Positions 45,256 to 56,571 are shown, counted from the stretch's first letter. The stretch: 64,000 bases of DNA from Venturia oleaginea (GCA_013176395.1 JABMLP010000014.1:868001-932000); one strand, 5' to 3'. Notes: generated by a model from the letters alone, not told the origin. A program made the numbers and translations.

Positions 45256-45453
45256 CTTCATTAATTCAGTGCTCTTCCTAGTGTCTCGAAATCGAAGGTA
45301 CCGTTGGTTTTATAGTTGCTTAACTCTAGATCGATATCGATTAATTTCTGGAATTACTCTTCTTCAGGATTGCCAGAAATTGTTCGATATCCATCTCGAG
45401 TTGCGCGTGTCTGTTTTAGTTTAAATATCACGAGGGACACCGAATTGATGAAG
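45256..45453. repeat. Palindromic MITE, copy B
   Basis: About 198 bp with ends CTTCATTAATTC and GAATTGATGAAG. The centre TCGATATCGATTAATTTCTGG is mirrored by CCAGAAATTGTTCGATATC. It aligns along most of its length with the copy inside the chitinase intron (shared CAGTGC, AAGGTACCGTT and TCTCGAGTTG blocks). No clear target duplication. Confidence 0.8.
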
Positions 45454-45863
45454 CTTATGTGGCAGCTTCAGCGTACATGCAATGCTCTCCGCAAAATACT
45501 GCATCACAACCGGTCCTGGCTCCGAAGACATTTTCTAGTCATTGGAACGGACTGGCCGGCTAGAGAACTGCCGCGGTGTTGCACGAGCACAACTCTTGTG
45601 TAAAACCATTTGGTAGGCCGTTGTCGCTCCGTTAAGAAGAGCGTTAAGTCAAATGTCACCAGGCATAATCACAGAAATCGAACAGAGACCGAGGCTTCTT
45701 CAGCACATCACGTTGAAAACAAATGAAGCGGTTATTATTTGAGTTTTCAATCAACGGCTCTCGCAGTAACTACCAGAGAGTGTGTAATGGCGCTCATATC
45801 AACTTCAGAGCTTGCTTACAGCTCGGTGGTCGTCGGGCGTTCCAATATCCGGCAGCACAAGCC

Positions 45864-46029
45864 GAGTGCTATTGAGAGCGGTAATGCAGTTCTCCCTTTC
45901 GCGTGCGCTTCTTTATACTTCGGATGCCGTGCTCTGCAGTCCAGCTGAGTGCCATTGAGAGCGGTTATGCAGTGCTCCCTTTCGCTTGCGCTTCTTTATA
46001 CTTCGGATGCCGTGCTCTGCAGTCCAGCT
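45864..46029. repeat. Two-copy 83-bp tandem duplication
   Basis: Units 45864-45946 and 45947-46029 differ at only a few positions (for example GGTAATGC versus GGTTATGC). They lie immediately downstream of the chitinase stop, so transcripts may include them in the 3'UTR. Confidence 0.9.
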
Positions 46030-46056
46030 GCGTCTTGAGTTCCCCCACCTCCCTTC

Positions 46057-47805
46057 TCACTTGAAACCATTCCTGAGGTTTTCGTACTTGCTGTCCGGGT
46101 AATCCAAGTTGTTCAATCTAAACTCCATGTCTCCATCTCCTTTCATCAACTCTCGCCGGACTGTCGAAATCAAGCTCTCGGTTCCGTTCTTGTCGTAGCT
46201 AGTTTCCCACCACATAGCGCCACCAAGGCCCTCGCTACGAATGTATTTCGCTTTCTGAGTAGCAATACGAGGAGTATCGTAGCTTACGAACTCGCCCGTT
46301 GAATTATCATATGTCCACGAAGCGCCAATGGTGTTATCGTGGAATAATTGGGGCTTTCCAGGCCGGGGCAGGACCTGGCGATATCATTAGCAATCGCTTT
46401 TACATCCACACTAACTTCATCAATTCAGTGCCCTTCCCAGTGTGTGTCTGAATGAATCCAAGGTACCGTTACTTTTCAAAGTCTCCTAAATCCAGATCAA
46501 TATCGATGAATTCCTGGCAATCTTAAAGAAGAGGATCGCCAGAAATATGTCGATATCGATCTCGAGTTGTACGTACTTATTGCAGTTTAGCTGTACTAAG
46601 AGGAGCGCGGAACTGATGACGCCGCCATGCATCTGCTGAACACGCTTACCTTGTAGTCCCAGACACCAGCCTCCCAGCTACCGACACTCATGTTTGCGTA
46701 GGCTTTTCCTGGGGTCTTCTGGGTGCCCATGAATCCACGTCCGTATAGTGGCATGCCGAGAACTAATTTCTCCGAAGGAATTCCATTGTCGAGGTAGTAG
46801 TCGACAGCATCCGCTGTGTTGAAAGGCGTCGAAATATTGTTCTTCTTGGAGGGGTACAAATTCGCGTTATGGCCTGTGTGGTTGTCCCAGCTTCCAGAAT
46901 AATCGTACGCCATCAAGTTGACAAAATCCATGTAGGGCTCCATTGCTTCCAGGTCTAGAAGGGTGTACTTCAGAGGTCCAGCAGAAGCAGCGATGGTCAA
47001 GTAGAAGTGCGGTCGCTTCTTCTGTTTCTGGAAGGGACGCGTCGCGTTGGCGAATTTTCGCTCCAAGTTTTCTTCATAAGCATCAAGCTCCGCTCGAGTT
47101 TCCTTCATCAGCTCAACCCAATCCTCGCCCTCCTTCTCTGAACGGGGATATTCCCTAATCTGATCAGTAACTGAGTAACTCGGCACTTGCAGCATATTTA
47201 TACATACCAATCGACGTCTAAGCCGTCTAGTCCATGGTCCTTGAGCAATTGGACCGAGGTCTTTGCGAAATTCTTGCGACCTGCTTCTGTCGCCATCGGT
47301 GGCGCAAAGTTTGGACTATATGACCAGCCCCCAATGGACAGTAGGACCTTGAGGTTTCGATTCTTTTGTTTCAGGAGATTGATCTGCTTCAGACACCCAT
47401 ACATGTTGGTCCCATTCTGGGCTACATCGCCCGGGAACATTTTTTCGACATCAGCAAATGTGTCGCTGAGATATACGGCGCCCGTTTTGTTGTCGACATT
47501 GGCGAAAGCGTATAAGATGTAATTCAACTTTTCGACTGGAATTTGAGACGGTGGGTGATTGCGTGCGTAGATTGCCTGTGGCCATGTGAGCAAAAGTAGC
47601 AGAGACCACGAGATGTTTAACTGACCCAATTGACATAGTAGGCAACGGCTCTGTACCCATCCATTTCTTTCGGCAAGGATAGCCCAGTCTCACTCGTCGC
47701 GTCCACAGAAAGATCAATCACATCTCTAGGTAACACAACCCGCGCACTACCAAAAGAGGAGAAGACAAATGAAAGGTATGTGACGACATGGAAAATCGAA
47801 ATCAT
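46057..47805 (-). CDS. Secreted chitinase, GH18
   Basis: Four exons (47626-47805, 47208-47575, 46650-47154, 46057-46374) encode 456 residues. The introns are 50, 53 and 275 bp. The signal peptide is [20 protein letters not shown]. The GH18 barrel shows YYVNW at strand 1, [11 protein letters not shown], the catalytic DGLDVDWEYP (assembled across the second intron, with the acid Glu just after the splice), [12 protein letters not shown] and [11 protein letters not shown] near the end. These are the hallmarks of fungal subgroup A chitinases, which hydrolyse chitin in wall remodelling, nutrition or mycoparasitism. No chitin-binding domain or GPI signal is seen. The third intron is unusually long because a roughly 200-bp MITE sits inside it; both flanking splice sites look intact. 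Confidence 0.93.
46415..46620. repeat. Palindromic MITE, copy C, inside chitinase intron 3
   Basis: About 206 bp with ends CTTCATCAATTCAGTGC and GCGCGGAACTGATGA and the shared palindromic core (ATCAATATCGATGAATTCCTGG facing CCAGAAATATGTCGATATC). It lies entirely within the intron 46375-46649; removing it leaves about 69 bp, the usual intron size at this locus. Confidence 0.85.
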
Positions 47806-48888
47806 GATGCTGACGAGCTGTATAGTGCACCCACAAAAAGAATGACAAGTTTGGAAAATGAATATTTGGTAGCTCCTGGATTCACCTGGCATGCAGCGGC
47901 CTCATATCCGGAATGCGATCCCCTATCTCATCTTGTTCAAGACCCTGATCAGCCGGGATGGCAAGAAGTGCGGAGGTGGACGTACCATTTTTGAGCGAGA
48001 GTGGAGTCCGAGCTGTGGGTGAAAAGCAGATTGCCAGGCCTGTGAGGCGCCTTAACAACATTATGACTCATCAGTGTTCTGATCTTCCCCAGTACCAGAT
48101 CGTGTCCACTGGGTATAGGACTCTGGGCAACTCAGTCTCAACGCTACATCACCTCGTTGATTTGCTAAGTTCTACAGCTTGGCGCACCCAATGACTGTCC
48201 CTGTCAAGCTGATAACCCACATCTGCGTTCTCAGGAGCAAAGCAAGACCAATCCAAATGGAGCTGAGTCCCGCTCTTAGGTTTCAAGTTTCAACCCACTC
48301 CGCGTTCGGAATCGGGGTAGTCCGATGCCCGCAACAGCTGTCACAATTCTCCGAGGGCTGAGGGCTCCGCGTGACCGCCTCAAACGTTGGCTGAGTTTGT
48401 TGTCCTGCCGTGGACGAAGTATGACCTGATGATCGTCCATTTTCCTTCGCGAATCGCGAAATCCTGCGAAGGTAGCTTGTCTTGCTCGCAATTTTGGAAC
48501 TCGGAGGTAGTATTCCAGAAGGAGAAGACCTCACTCGATCATCCTCGTGGAATAAGGTTTGAGCATCAACGCGGACATTCCACAGAAGAGTATTTGAGTG
48601 ACTGAGTAAGGAAGATGCCTAAAATGCACTGACGGCCAAGGACCGGAGAGGACGGTGCGAAGCTCCGGAGGCTTTTGAGACATAATATGCGGAAACTACC
48701 GTACCATGTTTGGCGAAAGTGAACGCTAATCCAGGGATTAATAAATTAGGCCGAATGAGGCCGCCTAGGCAGCTTAATCAGCTGTTTAACAACCTCATCC
48801 CATCGTCGGCTATACAATCTGGATGGTTATCAGTAAAATACACTGCTAGTATTAGATTTGACTTATTAAACCTAGTAAATTTTATATA
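47806..48888. other. Intergenic region, chitinase promoter side
   Basis: About 1.1 kb upstream of the chitinase start with no supported gene; the open frames overlap on both strands without domains. Base composition becomes AT-rich after about 48700, towards the transposon relics. Confidence 0.4.
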
Positions 48889-49115
48889 ACGGGTTTCACC
48901 ACTCAGTGAGCCACCCCAGTCAGTGGGCCACCCTCACCACTAAATTCTATGTGTAAGAGTTCAACCCTCAAAGGTGTTTCGCAAGTGAGAGAAGACTGCT
49001 TGTATTTCAAAGTATCTAAGTACAGAGAAGAAAGTGTAAATACAGGAAGGATAGCTCGTATAAATAATCCTCCTCTTACAATAGATCCTTCTAGAAAGTA
49101 TCTTTAAATGGAAAC

Positions 49116-49196
49116 GTGACAGCTTGCGAAATAGAACATGGCAGCTTGCGAAATAGAACATGACAGCTTGCAAAATAGAACATGACAGCTTGCAGA
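49116..49196. repeat. Four-unit 22-bp tandem array
   Basis: CAGCTTGC recurs at 49120, 49142, 49164 and 49186 within the unit GAAATAGAACATGACAGCTTGC. Non-coding. Confidence 0.9.
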
Positions 49197-49330
49197 ATAA
49201 CAAGAGAACAATTGGAAATCCAGTCATGGATAAGCTAGAGAGAAGGATTCCATCCCTTAACACTATGTTATCGTCCAATAAATCTACCACCACTATGATC
49301 ATTATCAAAATAACTCTAATAATACATTCT

Positions 49331-49543
49331 CTAGGTATTTGGACATCGATTGATCTTATGACCTTGAATACCGCAGCCACTGCACGTTGGTAATGCTCGC
49401 TGTTGTAGGACGACTTCCTGATCTTGAACACTCTCTCCAGAGTTATTTTTGCCTCCCTGAACTAAGAACTGACCCTGTTGAGCCTGTAAAACGCCCCCAT
49501 GTGCAATATATTGTCTAAAATATTTTTGCTTCTGTTTTCGTCG
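49331..49543 (-). pseudogene. Transposase C-terminal fragment with zinc knuckle
   Basis: A 70-codon stretch open on the minus strand: a basic start (RRKQKQKYFRQYIAHGG), a Gln/Gly-rich linker (VLQAQQGQFLVQGG) and CSGCGIQGHKINRC followed by a stop. It has the same plan as the C-terminus of the complete pogo-type transposase at 35.6-35.9 kb (basic helix, linker, CCHC knuckle) but is a different family. No upstream catalytic core is recognisable. Confidence 0.65.
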
Positions 49544-49551
49544 TTGGATTA

Positions 49552-50106
49552 ATCCCTGAATTAGCGTTCACGTTCGCCAAAACCTGCGGTATTCTGGCGA
49601 AGACTCACACCTGGTCACAAGAAGAGAGATTATCGAAGAATCCCGATCTCTGAAAAGACAGGTAGATGCCTCGGCGATGGCGAGATCTCAGTGGAAGCGA
49701 GATTTGGAGTAGGTACTCGCGCTCTAAAATGAGAAGGTTGGCAGCCGTCTTCTCCCGGGACGTTGCCCAATTAAGATTCAGATCGGTGGGCGTTCCGCAG
49801 GCGATGCGCGCTCCATAGTGCTCGCTGCTCGCCTACGGAGGTATTGTATTTCTTCGTCAAAGTCGTGCACCAGGCTTCCCTGTATATATGGCCAATGCGC
49901 TGCTCGAAGATGCAGTCGCTAAGCTACCAAAAATACATGGCTATTAGTTGTTAGTCTCTGGCCAGTGCGTTAATCCCTGGTGTTAAAACTCGAATCTGTA
50001 GATCTCTATGTATATACAGTTTCTTACCGTTTCTGACCCCAACCTTCTCTCTCTCTCTCTTTCTCCTCACATGGTTATACTTATCTCCCATATAGTCATC
50101 CTCATA
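49552..50106. other. Intergenic/relic DNA
   Basis: No gene is seen. It contains a (CT)n run at about 50046-50062, just before the mariner-type relic. Confidence 0.35.
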
Positions 50107-50247
50107 ATGTCGCAAGATAGTCAGGATTCAGGTGTTTCTACAGCCTGGGAGGCTATTCCGCCAGAACATTTGATAGAACTACTTGAAACAATGCTAAAAA
50201 GATGTAAAGATGTCATTGATGCTGAGGATGGCTATACAAAGTGGTAA
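50107..50247 (+). pseudogene. Tc1/mariner transposase C-terminal relic
   Basis: The 46 codons MSQDSQDSGVS, then AWEAIPPEHLIELLETM, LKRCKDVIDAEDGYTKW and a stop match the last helix of Tc1/mariner (DDE_3) transposases, in which a Trp-x-x-Ile-Pro start and an Ile-Asp-Ala-x-x-Gly-x-Thr-Lys end are usual. The same type of ending occurs in the longer element at 55-56 kb (EWDKITLTMIRERIREMPER). No catalytic residues remain. The ATG is coincidental; this is a fragment. Confidence 0.6.
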
Positions 50248-50984
50248 TAGAAAGATAGCCAATCAGATTCTGCTTATAGATGTATTAAAACACCAAGATC
50301 TTAGTAAAATAACGATCTATTAAGCTCTCAGATCCCCGCATTTAGCGTGGGGCTAACAACTAATATGCCGGGACACTATAGTAGCTACCACTCCTTCAAG
50401 ACTCGCTTTCGCGGAAAGCAAGGGTATAGTGTAGTTAAGGCACTGCGCCTCTCTCATCCCGAAGGAGATGCATTCAGATGAGAAAGATAAAGAGGATATC
50501 TAGGCTAATCGGATGGATGGGCCCCTGGCTGTGCCCTTTATCCTGACCTTATTCATAGGATGAATGATTAAATGCAGGGCCTGTACATATTACCAACTTC
50601 ATCGCACATCTAGGAAGCCTGGAGGAGGATAATCTACATGTTTCAAAGAGGTACTATAGTATGTGGGACGGATTGTTACTCTTTAAGGAAGATTATGGAG
50701 AAGAGGCGAAAATCATCGCCATGGACTCGTTGAATCGGAGAACCTGTTATATTCAAGTCAGTCCACCATGGTCAAAATGCGGAGGTGTATTTTGGTACGA
50801 GAATCCACGTTTGTTTTCCCGGATAGGACAGTCATCCCGTAGGACCCGTAGTTCGCTACGAGCCTGTGCTGTCCTTCTCTGTCTATATTCATTATAAGTA
50901 TGGTCATTGTATCGAGCAGGCAAATACGAATACCTTTCTTAGTTTCAACCTCCTCTTAGACCCTTTTCAGGAATTCTAATAACG
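50248..50984. other. Intergenic region
   Basis: No supported gene. A short hairpin AGCCCCACGC facing GCGTGGGGCT surrounds 50335-50352 and may be the worn end of the mariner-type relic. Confidence 0.35.
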
Positions 50985-51384
50985 ATGCATATTCTGACCA
51001 CCACCCTCGTCAGCCTCGTCCTTCTCCAAGGTGTCGCAGCTCAACGCTGTCACAATCACCCGCCAATAGTAGGGCCCGGACCTAGACCAGGTCAACCAAA
51101 CAATGACGGTTATTGCATCATACAAAACGTATGGTTTTATATCCCTCTATATCGCAGAAGAAGATAAACATAGGCTAATGTACCGGTAGTGTTTTGATAT
51201 TTTTCTCAACCCGTACAAAACTTGTAAAGACAGAGTCTGTATTTCTCTTATCCCTTGCATATAGTCGATTAGCTAACGAGATGGGTAGTGTGGAGGAACC
51301 ATTGTCAACCCTGGTTGCTGCAAAAGAACCGACGGCAGATCCCCCTTAGACTGTTACCCGTGGCCAAAAGGGAAAGCAAGGTGA
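50985..51384 (+). CDS. Small secreted cysteine-rich protein
   Basis: Exon 1 (50985-51128) encodes a strong signal peptide (MHILTTTLVSLVLLQGVAA) and QRCHNHPPIVGPGPRPGQP up to YCIIQN. A 160-bp intron (GTATGG..GGTAG) joins in phase 0 to exon 2 (51289-51384), which reads CGGTIVNPGCCKRTDG, DCYPWP and ends with TGA in KGKAR. Total 79 residues, about 60 after cleavage, with six Cys including one CC pair. If the GTGAGT that contains the stop is used as a donor, a third exon would give a different tail (51439-51482). Secreted Cys-rich size class; a role as effector or antimicrobial-type protein is possible, but no family is recognised. Confidence 0.55.
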
Positions 51385-53129
51385 GTGTCACGCAGCGACA
51401 TCTCTGTCACCGGTTTTGCGTGCTGATTTGTAGTAGGCTCATGCGCTCCGTACTGCTCACGACAAAAGACGAGAGTCAGTAACGCGGAATGTGTAATAGA
51501 ATATGTTTTTACCAGGCTATCTATTGACCGTGACGTTTCAAGTGCCAGAGGCTATCATGAGATGTTCTTGAGCATTTTTCCGAAAAAAGACTCCCGAAAG
51601 ACAGGATGACCCAATGAATATGTGCATTCCAATCACCTTCAAGACCTCGGGCGTATCTAGCAAATGTGTTGTACTTAGCTCGTAAAATACCAGGCGAAAA
51701 GCGACATGGTCGGAGACTTTCGGGTTTCGAAGAGAGACTTAATACGAAAGGGATATCGACAAGCATTACCTCGTGGCAAATGAGGCCAGAATCGCCAAAC
51801 GATTTCCTCGTCGAAAGCCCAAGCCTTCAACTCGGAGATAATATCCTTGGAATTCAATTCATTTCATCCATCACCAATCGCTCTTGCCTTTTTGGAACCA
51901 TACGGGGACATACCTGCCAACAAATACCAAACTTGGGAAGTGACAGAAGCGCATTATACCATGCCCGACCGTATATATGTTTCTCCAACCGCGCAAAGTC
52001 CTTTCCTCTTCACCAACTCTTCCTGTTCTCTTCCTATAAAAATCACCTGCAAATACAGGACCAATTTCCTGACTGTTCTCTCCACTTTCTCGAAATCATC
52101 GAGCTAACGCTTCGGCTTCAAGCCGTCCTCCGCACACCCGATTTAACTTTTTCTTAAATTCGGTGAAACCCTGCCTGTCAGAACCCGGATATTCCTCGTT
52201 TCGATGTATTTCAAATCCGTACGAGCTAGAGTGAAAAGTGCGTTCATGAAAAAGCATCTTATACCACCTTATAATCTGTCAAACAACGGTCAGTTAACAG
52301 GGGTCTAAAGCTGAGAGGAAGAACGTTTTTCCGACTTCCACGTGGCGCTTTGTTAACTCTCTGGAAATGAGATGGAACTAAGTCCTAAAACGATCTCTAG
52401 AGAAAACCTGAGTATATTTCTCTTAATAAACAACCTCTTCTCAGAACTCTATTCGAATCTACTGTAGTAGAAATATTGGAAGAAAGGAGGTGAAATAAGC
52501 CTGGTTGCCTTGGGCGTATCACCCTTATTGACTGCCCGTTGTTGGACAGATTATGCGGTACTCAACCTGGCTGATTCTTGAAGTGAAAACGGAATGCAAT
52601 GCGGGAAGTATTTTCCAGGTTACTTTCCGGCTGATATCGCGGAAGGTCGGAAAGACGATGAATCTTTTCTAAATGTCGAGGGTGTTGAACAGTGGCATGC
52701 CAGTCCTTGATACCTCAGGCACAGTGCACGTGATATATGCCAAGGAATGCATTGACATGCATATATATGCATGCAGATGCTACGGACACAGCGAGAACTC
52801 AATTTTTGGAATTTACAGAAGTATCATCTAAGGATCATCAAAACACCTCTGCCAGTGGCCGCTCCGGCCTCTAGAGGCCATCGCGCGTCCCTCAGCGTCG
52901 ATGAGATATCTCTAGAGTCGCCGTCGCGGCCACGGCAGAGCAAGCAGACGAATACATGAGCAAGCTACACGAACGATGCGTCCACCAAAGACAACAGCAA
53001 CCATCTAGTCACTATCTCCCGGCTAGTCCATCACCCCAGATGACACTGCAACGCTCCGAGTCGACGAGTCACTGCTAGAACGGCAATACCTTCAACACAA
53101 CTCAAACACCAGACGCCCGGTGCGCAACA
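51385..53129. other. Intergenic region without a supported gene
   Basis: 1.7 kb with scattered open frames on both strands but no domain, signal peptide or exon chain I could defend. Confidence 0.4.
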
Positions 53130-53885
53130 ATCGGCACCACACACCACTGCAACGACTAGACAACCTCTCCCAACGTCTTGGCAAACCGTCCTGCTACAAG
53201 CTGTTGCCCAGAGCCTTGAGCCTCTCCCCAAACTGTTGCCTCCCAGTTATGGCATTGGCAAGAGTAGGTGCGCGACACAGTAAGTAGTAAGGACGCATAG
53301 AAGGAGCCTATTGGCGGCAAATCCCCTCCCTGTAAGCTAGCAGACGTAGCCTTGAGCCTCTCCCCAGACTGTTGCGTCCCAGTTATGGCATTGGCAAGAG
53401 TAGGTGCGCGATATAGCAAGCAGGGAGAGCGACTAGCAGCAGATAGGCTCCGACTATAAGACGACAGGTCTACAACACAATCGGTGCGACACGATACGGC
53501 AGCTGCTAGAGAACCTCATCTACTATCGTCTCCGCAAACCGTTCTGCTGCAAGCTGATGTCCAGAGCCTTGAGCCTCTCCCCAAACTGTTGCGTCCCAGT
53601 TATGGCATTGGCAAGAGTAGGTGCGCAACACAGTAAGCAGTAAGGACGTATAGAAGGAGCTTATTGGCGGCAAATCCCCTCCCTACAAGCCAGCAGACGT
53701 AGCCTTGAGCCTCTCCCCAGACTGTTGCGTCCCAGTTATGGCATTGGCAAGAGTAGGAGCGTGATATAGCAAGTAGGGAGAGCGACTAGCAGCAGATAGG
53801 CTCCGACTATAAGACGGCAGGTCTATAGCACGATCGGCGCCATACAATACGGCAGCTACCAGACAGCCTCGTCCACGGGCATACC
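53130..53885. repeat. Two-level (higher-order) tandem repeat
   Basis: The block GCCTTGAGCCTCTCCCC begins at 53213, 53349, 53566 and 53702, with alternating spacings of 136, 217 and 136 bp. Two different sub-units, each with the same roughly 60-bp head (TTATGGCATTGGCAAGAGTA) but different tails, form a 353-bp unit present twice, with part of the unit's end also seen before the first copy. Non-coding. Confidence 0.9.
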
Positions 53886-55151
53886 CGGAGTATCACACCC
53901 AAGCAGCGAAATCACGACTACGATGGTTACTATTGTCTCCAGCATCACACAACCAAATACACCGCCGCATAGGAATCTGGTGCAAGGCAACTTTCACAAG
54001 CAGAAACATACTTAGGGAACCCATTGGCCTTGAGGGATAAGGCGAAACAGATAGACAAGCTGAGCATTAGAGGGAGACTGTAGGTAGAAGGATAGCGAAA
54101 CACGAGGCATTGCCTCTTGAGTCTACATAGCACAGATATACTAGCAGAATAACCAGTATCTACAAGAGCCAGCGGGCATTTGGAGATACTGGTTAAGGGA
54201 AAAGAGGGAGGACGGAGGGGACAGCTGGTCTTGTTTCAGTGAACGGGGCGAAGTGGGGCGCGGTGGATTATATAATCTATCACGTGTCGGCTGTCTGATG
54301 AAGTCCTCCTAACCGGACATAGCTGCGTGATTAAGCGGCTGCAACCGAGTAGGATAAAATCAATCAATCAATCAATCAATGCAAATGCTACGGTGTACTT
54401 AACCTCCTCAGTCAATACAGTCAAGTCACAGGGTGACACTCGTTCTGTTCATCGGCTCCTATCGTTAAGTTCGTGTTGAATCTACTTCCGAATAACTCTG
54501 TTTTGCTCGTTCAGCGTAACAGAGGGAGAATTACTGTTAACGATGATAATCGAGGTATGCATCCCTCTCTGTAATCGAGTACAAATCTGGTAACGTCTCC
54601 ATCTAGGGTTCGGGCTGGATGAAGAGGCGAAGGAATGTGCGTGAAGAATATTCGGTTGGGGAGATAATTCACCATGAACCCGAGTTTGAAATTCACGATT
54701 GGAGAATTGGGAAAGACGATCACGGTTGGTGCAAAGTGGAAAGTGTATGAATTGCTACTGCGAGGAAAGAAATGAATGTTGAAATATTCCAGCGAGAGTC
54801 CTGCATGATGACGTTAAGACTGCCCAGCCTGGTCGGCCTTGAGTTGAATAGGCTTGGTATACCGTGGGGACTGGTGAGACTCGTTAGTGAGAAAAGAAGG
54901 CCCGATAAGATACGATACTCGATTTGCAAAACTCGTAGGTTATCTATTTACCAACCTTTCCAAACCCGTCTTCTCTATCGGATATCTCGGGTCTCTACCT
55001 CTTCTCTCGATCCTTGAATGATGTATGCTATTCTACAGGGAAACAAGATCGAGAATTGGGAGATCTAAGATACTGCGGATTTGAGACCTTCTAATTGGCG
55101 TAACCTACCGGGCCTTCTATTCTCACTAACGGGTGTCATTAGTGTCTGCTG
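53886..55151. other. Intergenic and repeat-derived DNA
   Basis: No supported gene. The stretch up to 54380 may be the 3' end of a non-LTR element because it finishes in a short simple repeat. The part from 54430 is unremarkable and leads to the Tc1/mariner element. Confidence 0.35.
54358..54380 (+). repeat. (AATC)n microsatellite, possible LINE tail
   Basis: Five and a half copies of AATC. Short tetranucleotide or pentanucleotide tails of this kind end many fungal Tad-like elements, but no coding part is seen upstream. Confidence 0.6.
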
Positions 55152-56571
55152 CACAGGGTTCCTCAAATCTGACTGCGCAGGGCGCTCGGACCCACCATCC
55201 CATCTCAATTTCCACGTATACACCAACTTATCGCTCAATTTACCACCACCATGGCGCCTAGAACACCCAAAAGAAAGACTGCAAGGCGAGAATATGACAC
55301 CACGAAGAGAATGCGATTTTTTCAGGCCTGGGATTGCAAGAATGAGGCCGACGGCGTCGGTACAATCGCATACCTCCCTGAAATCAATATACCAACTTCT
55401 ACCGCAAGTAGTTGGCTTAAACTACAAGAACTTATTGGTAATGCAGCATTCATATCACAGAGAAAGAGCAGTTGCATCACAGGGCGGCCTACCAAAGTAT
55501 CTTCTTCAGATCTTACCCGCCTTACGAACCAAGATGACCCTATACACGAAAAAGGCTGGCAGGAACAAGCCAATTCCTGCCCTGGCAAGCCTTCCGCAAA
55601 GACATTACAGCGTCACGTATACAATGCAGGGGCTAGGCGATTCAAGAAGCGTTATCAGAAGCAGATATCCCAGGCAAATCGGCCAAAGAGGGTTGAATAC
55701 GGTAAAGAACACGAGAAAAAGACCATACTAGGCCTCTGGAGTTGAATTTGGTTCACAGATGAAGCCCATTTTCAGTCAAAAGAACTCGCCAATGCACCTG
55801 AATATGAGCTACGCTTTCCAGGGCAAGAGAGAGGTGTCAATGAGGAGCTAGAAGGCGTTTTGGATGTTACTATTCACGTCGCCGGCGGCATCTCATACAA
55901 CAAGAAAGGAAACCTCATATTCTACAAGGATCCGGCTGAGCCATCAGAGAAGGTCCGTAGGCAAGTCAAGCAGCCTAAACAACTCAAATACGAGCTGGAT
56001 TCAGTGTACCAAGCCCGGCTGAAGGTCTTGCAAGACCTTAAGGCAAAGGAGGACGAAACACTAAAAGGAAACTGCATGAAACAGGTTTTCTACGCCACAA
56101 AGATACTGCCGCAACACATTGAAGCTATTCAGGCCTTGGAGAAGCGTCACCAGCGCAAATACTGGCTTCAAGAGGATGGTGATCCTTCTCACGGAATCAA
56201 GTCACCTAACAGTGACCCTGCAGTCATAAAAAGAGAAGCAGACCTTCTAATACTTATTCACCCTCCTCAATCATGTGATCTCAATCCCATTGAGTCTTGT
56301 TGGAACATCATTAAGTCCAGATTAGCTGGCAGCAGGTGGTCGTCGGTGGCTCATTTCAAGGCTGAAATCCAGGCAGAATGGGACAAGATAACGCTCACAA
56401 TGATACGGGAAAGGATCAGAGAGATGCCAGAGAGATGTAAGATGATTCAGCAAAAACCAGAGATCCATTGCAAGTCAAACGTGTGGTAAATAGCATAATA
56501 CATTCAAGTTCAAAAGATGGGATGGTGGATCCGAGCGCCCTGCGCAGTCAGATTTGAGGAACCATGTGCTG
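55152..56571 (+). mobile_element. Tc1/mariner-type transposon with long inverted repeats
   Basis: Inverted repeats of about 54 bp lie at 55152-55205 and 56515-56568 and differ at about two positions (shared core GGTTCCTCAAATCTGACTGC). A TA follows the right end. The 1.4-kb element encodes a single transposase. The high similarity of the ends and the almost intact gene suggest recent activity compared with the other DNA transposons here. Confidence 0.9.
55251..56489 (+). pseudogene. Tc1/mariner transposase with one in-frame stop
   Basis: One frame of 413 codons from ATG at 55251 to TAA at 56489, interrupted only by TGA at 55743-55745. The N-terminus is basic and DNA-binding-like (RTPKRKTARREYDTTKRMRF) with a helix-turn-helix region (PEINIPTSTASSWLKLQ). 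The catalytic core follows the stop: Asp in IWFTDEAHF, Asp in LQEDGDPSHG and Glu in DLNPIESCWN, with 38 residues between the last two by my count, compared with 34 in classic Tc1. The TGA falls three residues before the first motif, where Arg or Gln is usual, so a single point mutation inactivated the copy. Confidence 0.85.

Larger units (their letters stand above)
44176..46056. other. Intergenic region with MITE and tandem duplication
   Basis: 1.9 kb without a supported gene. It includes MITE copy B and an 83-bp tandem duplication near the chitinase 3' end, annotated separately. Confidence 0.45.
48889..49551 (-). mobile_element. Relic of a Fot/pogo-type transposon, 3' end
   Basis: A transposase C-terminus on the minus strand (49331-49543) is followed by about 400 bp of AT-rich DNA and a possible terminal repeat at about 48897-48945 (GTGGCCCACTGACTGG and GTGGCTCACTGAGTGG, adjacent near-repeats). 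A 22-bp tandem array lies between them at 49116-49196. The upstream part of the element is gone. Confidence 0.5.

Noticed and set aside
36418..47805. A functional gene cluster linking Lon, glucoamylase, GNA1 and chitinase
   Set aside because: GNA1 and chitinase both relate to chitin, but the genes are widely spaced with unrelated neighbours; co-orientation alone is weak evidence.
53130..53885. CRISPR-like or coding repeats
   Set aside because: Spacers are themselves repeated and the frames across the units contain no domain; a tandem repeat explains them fully.
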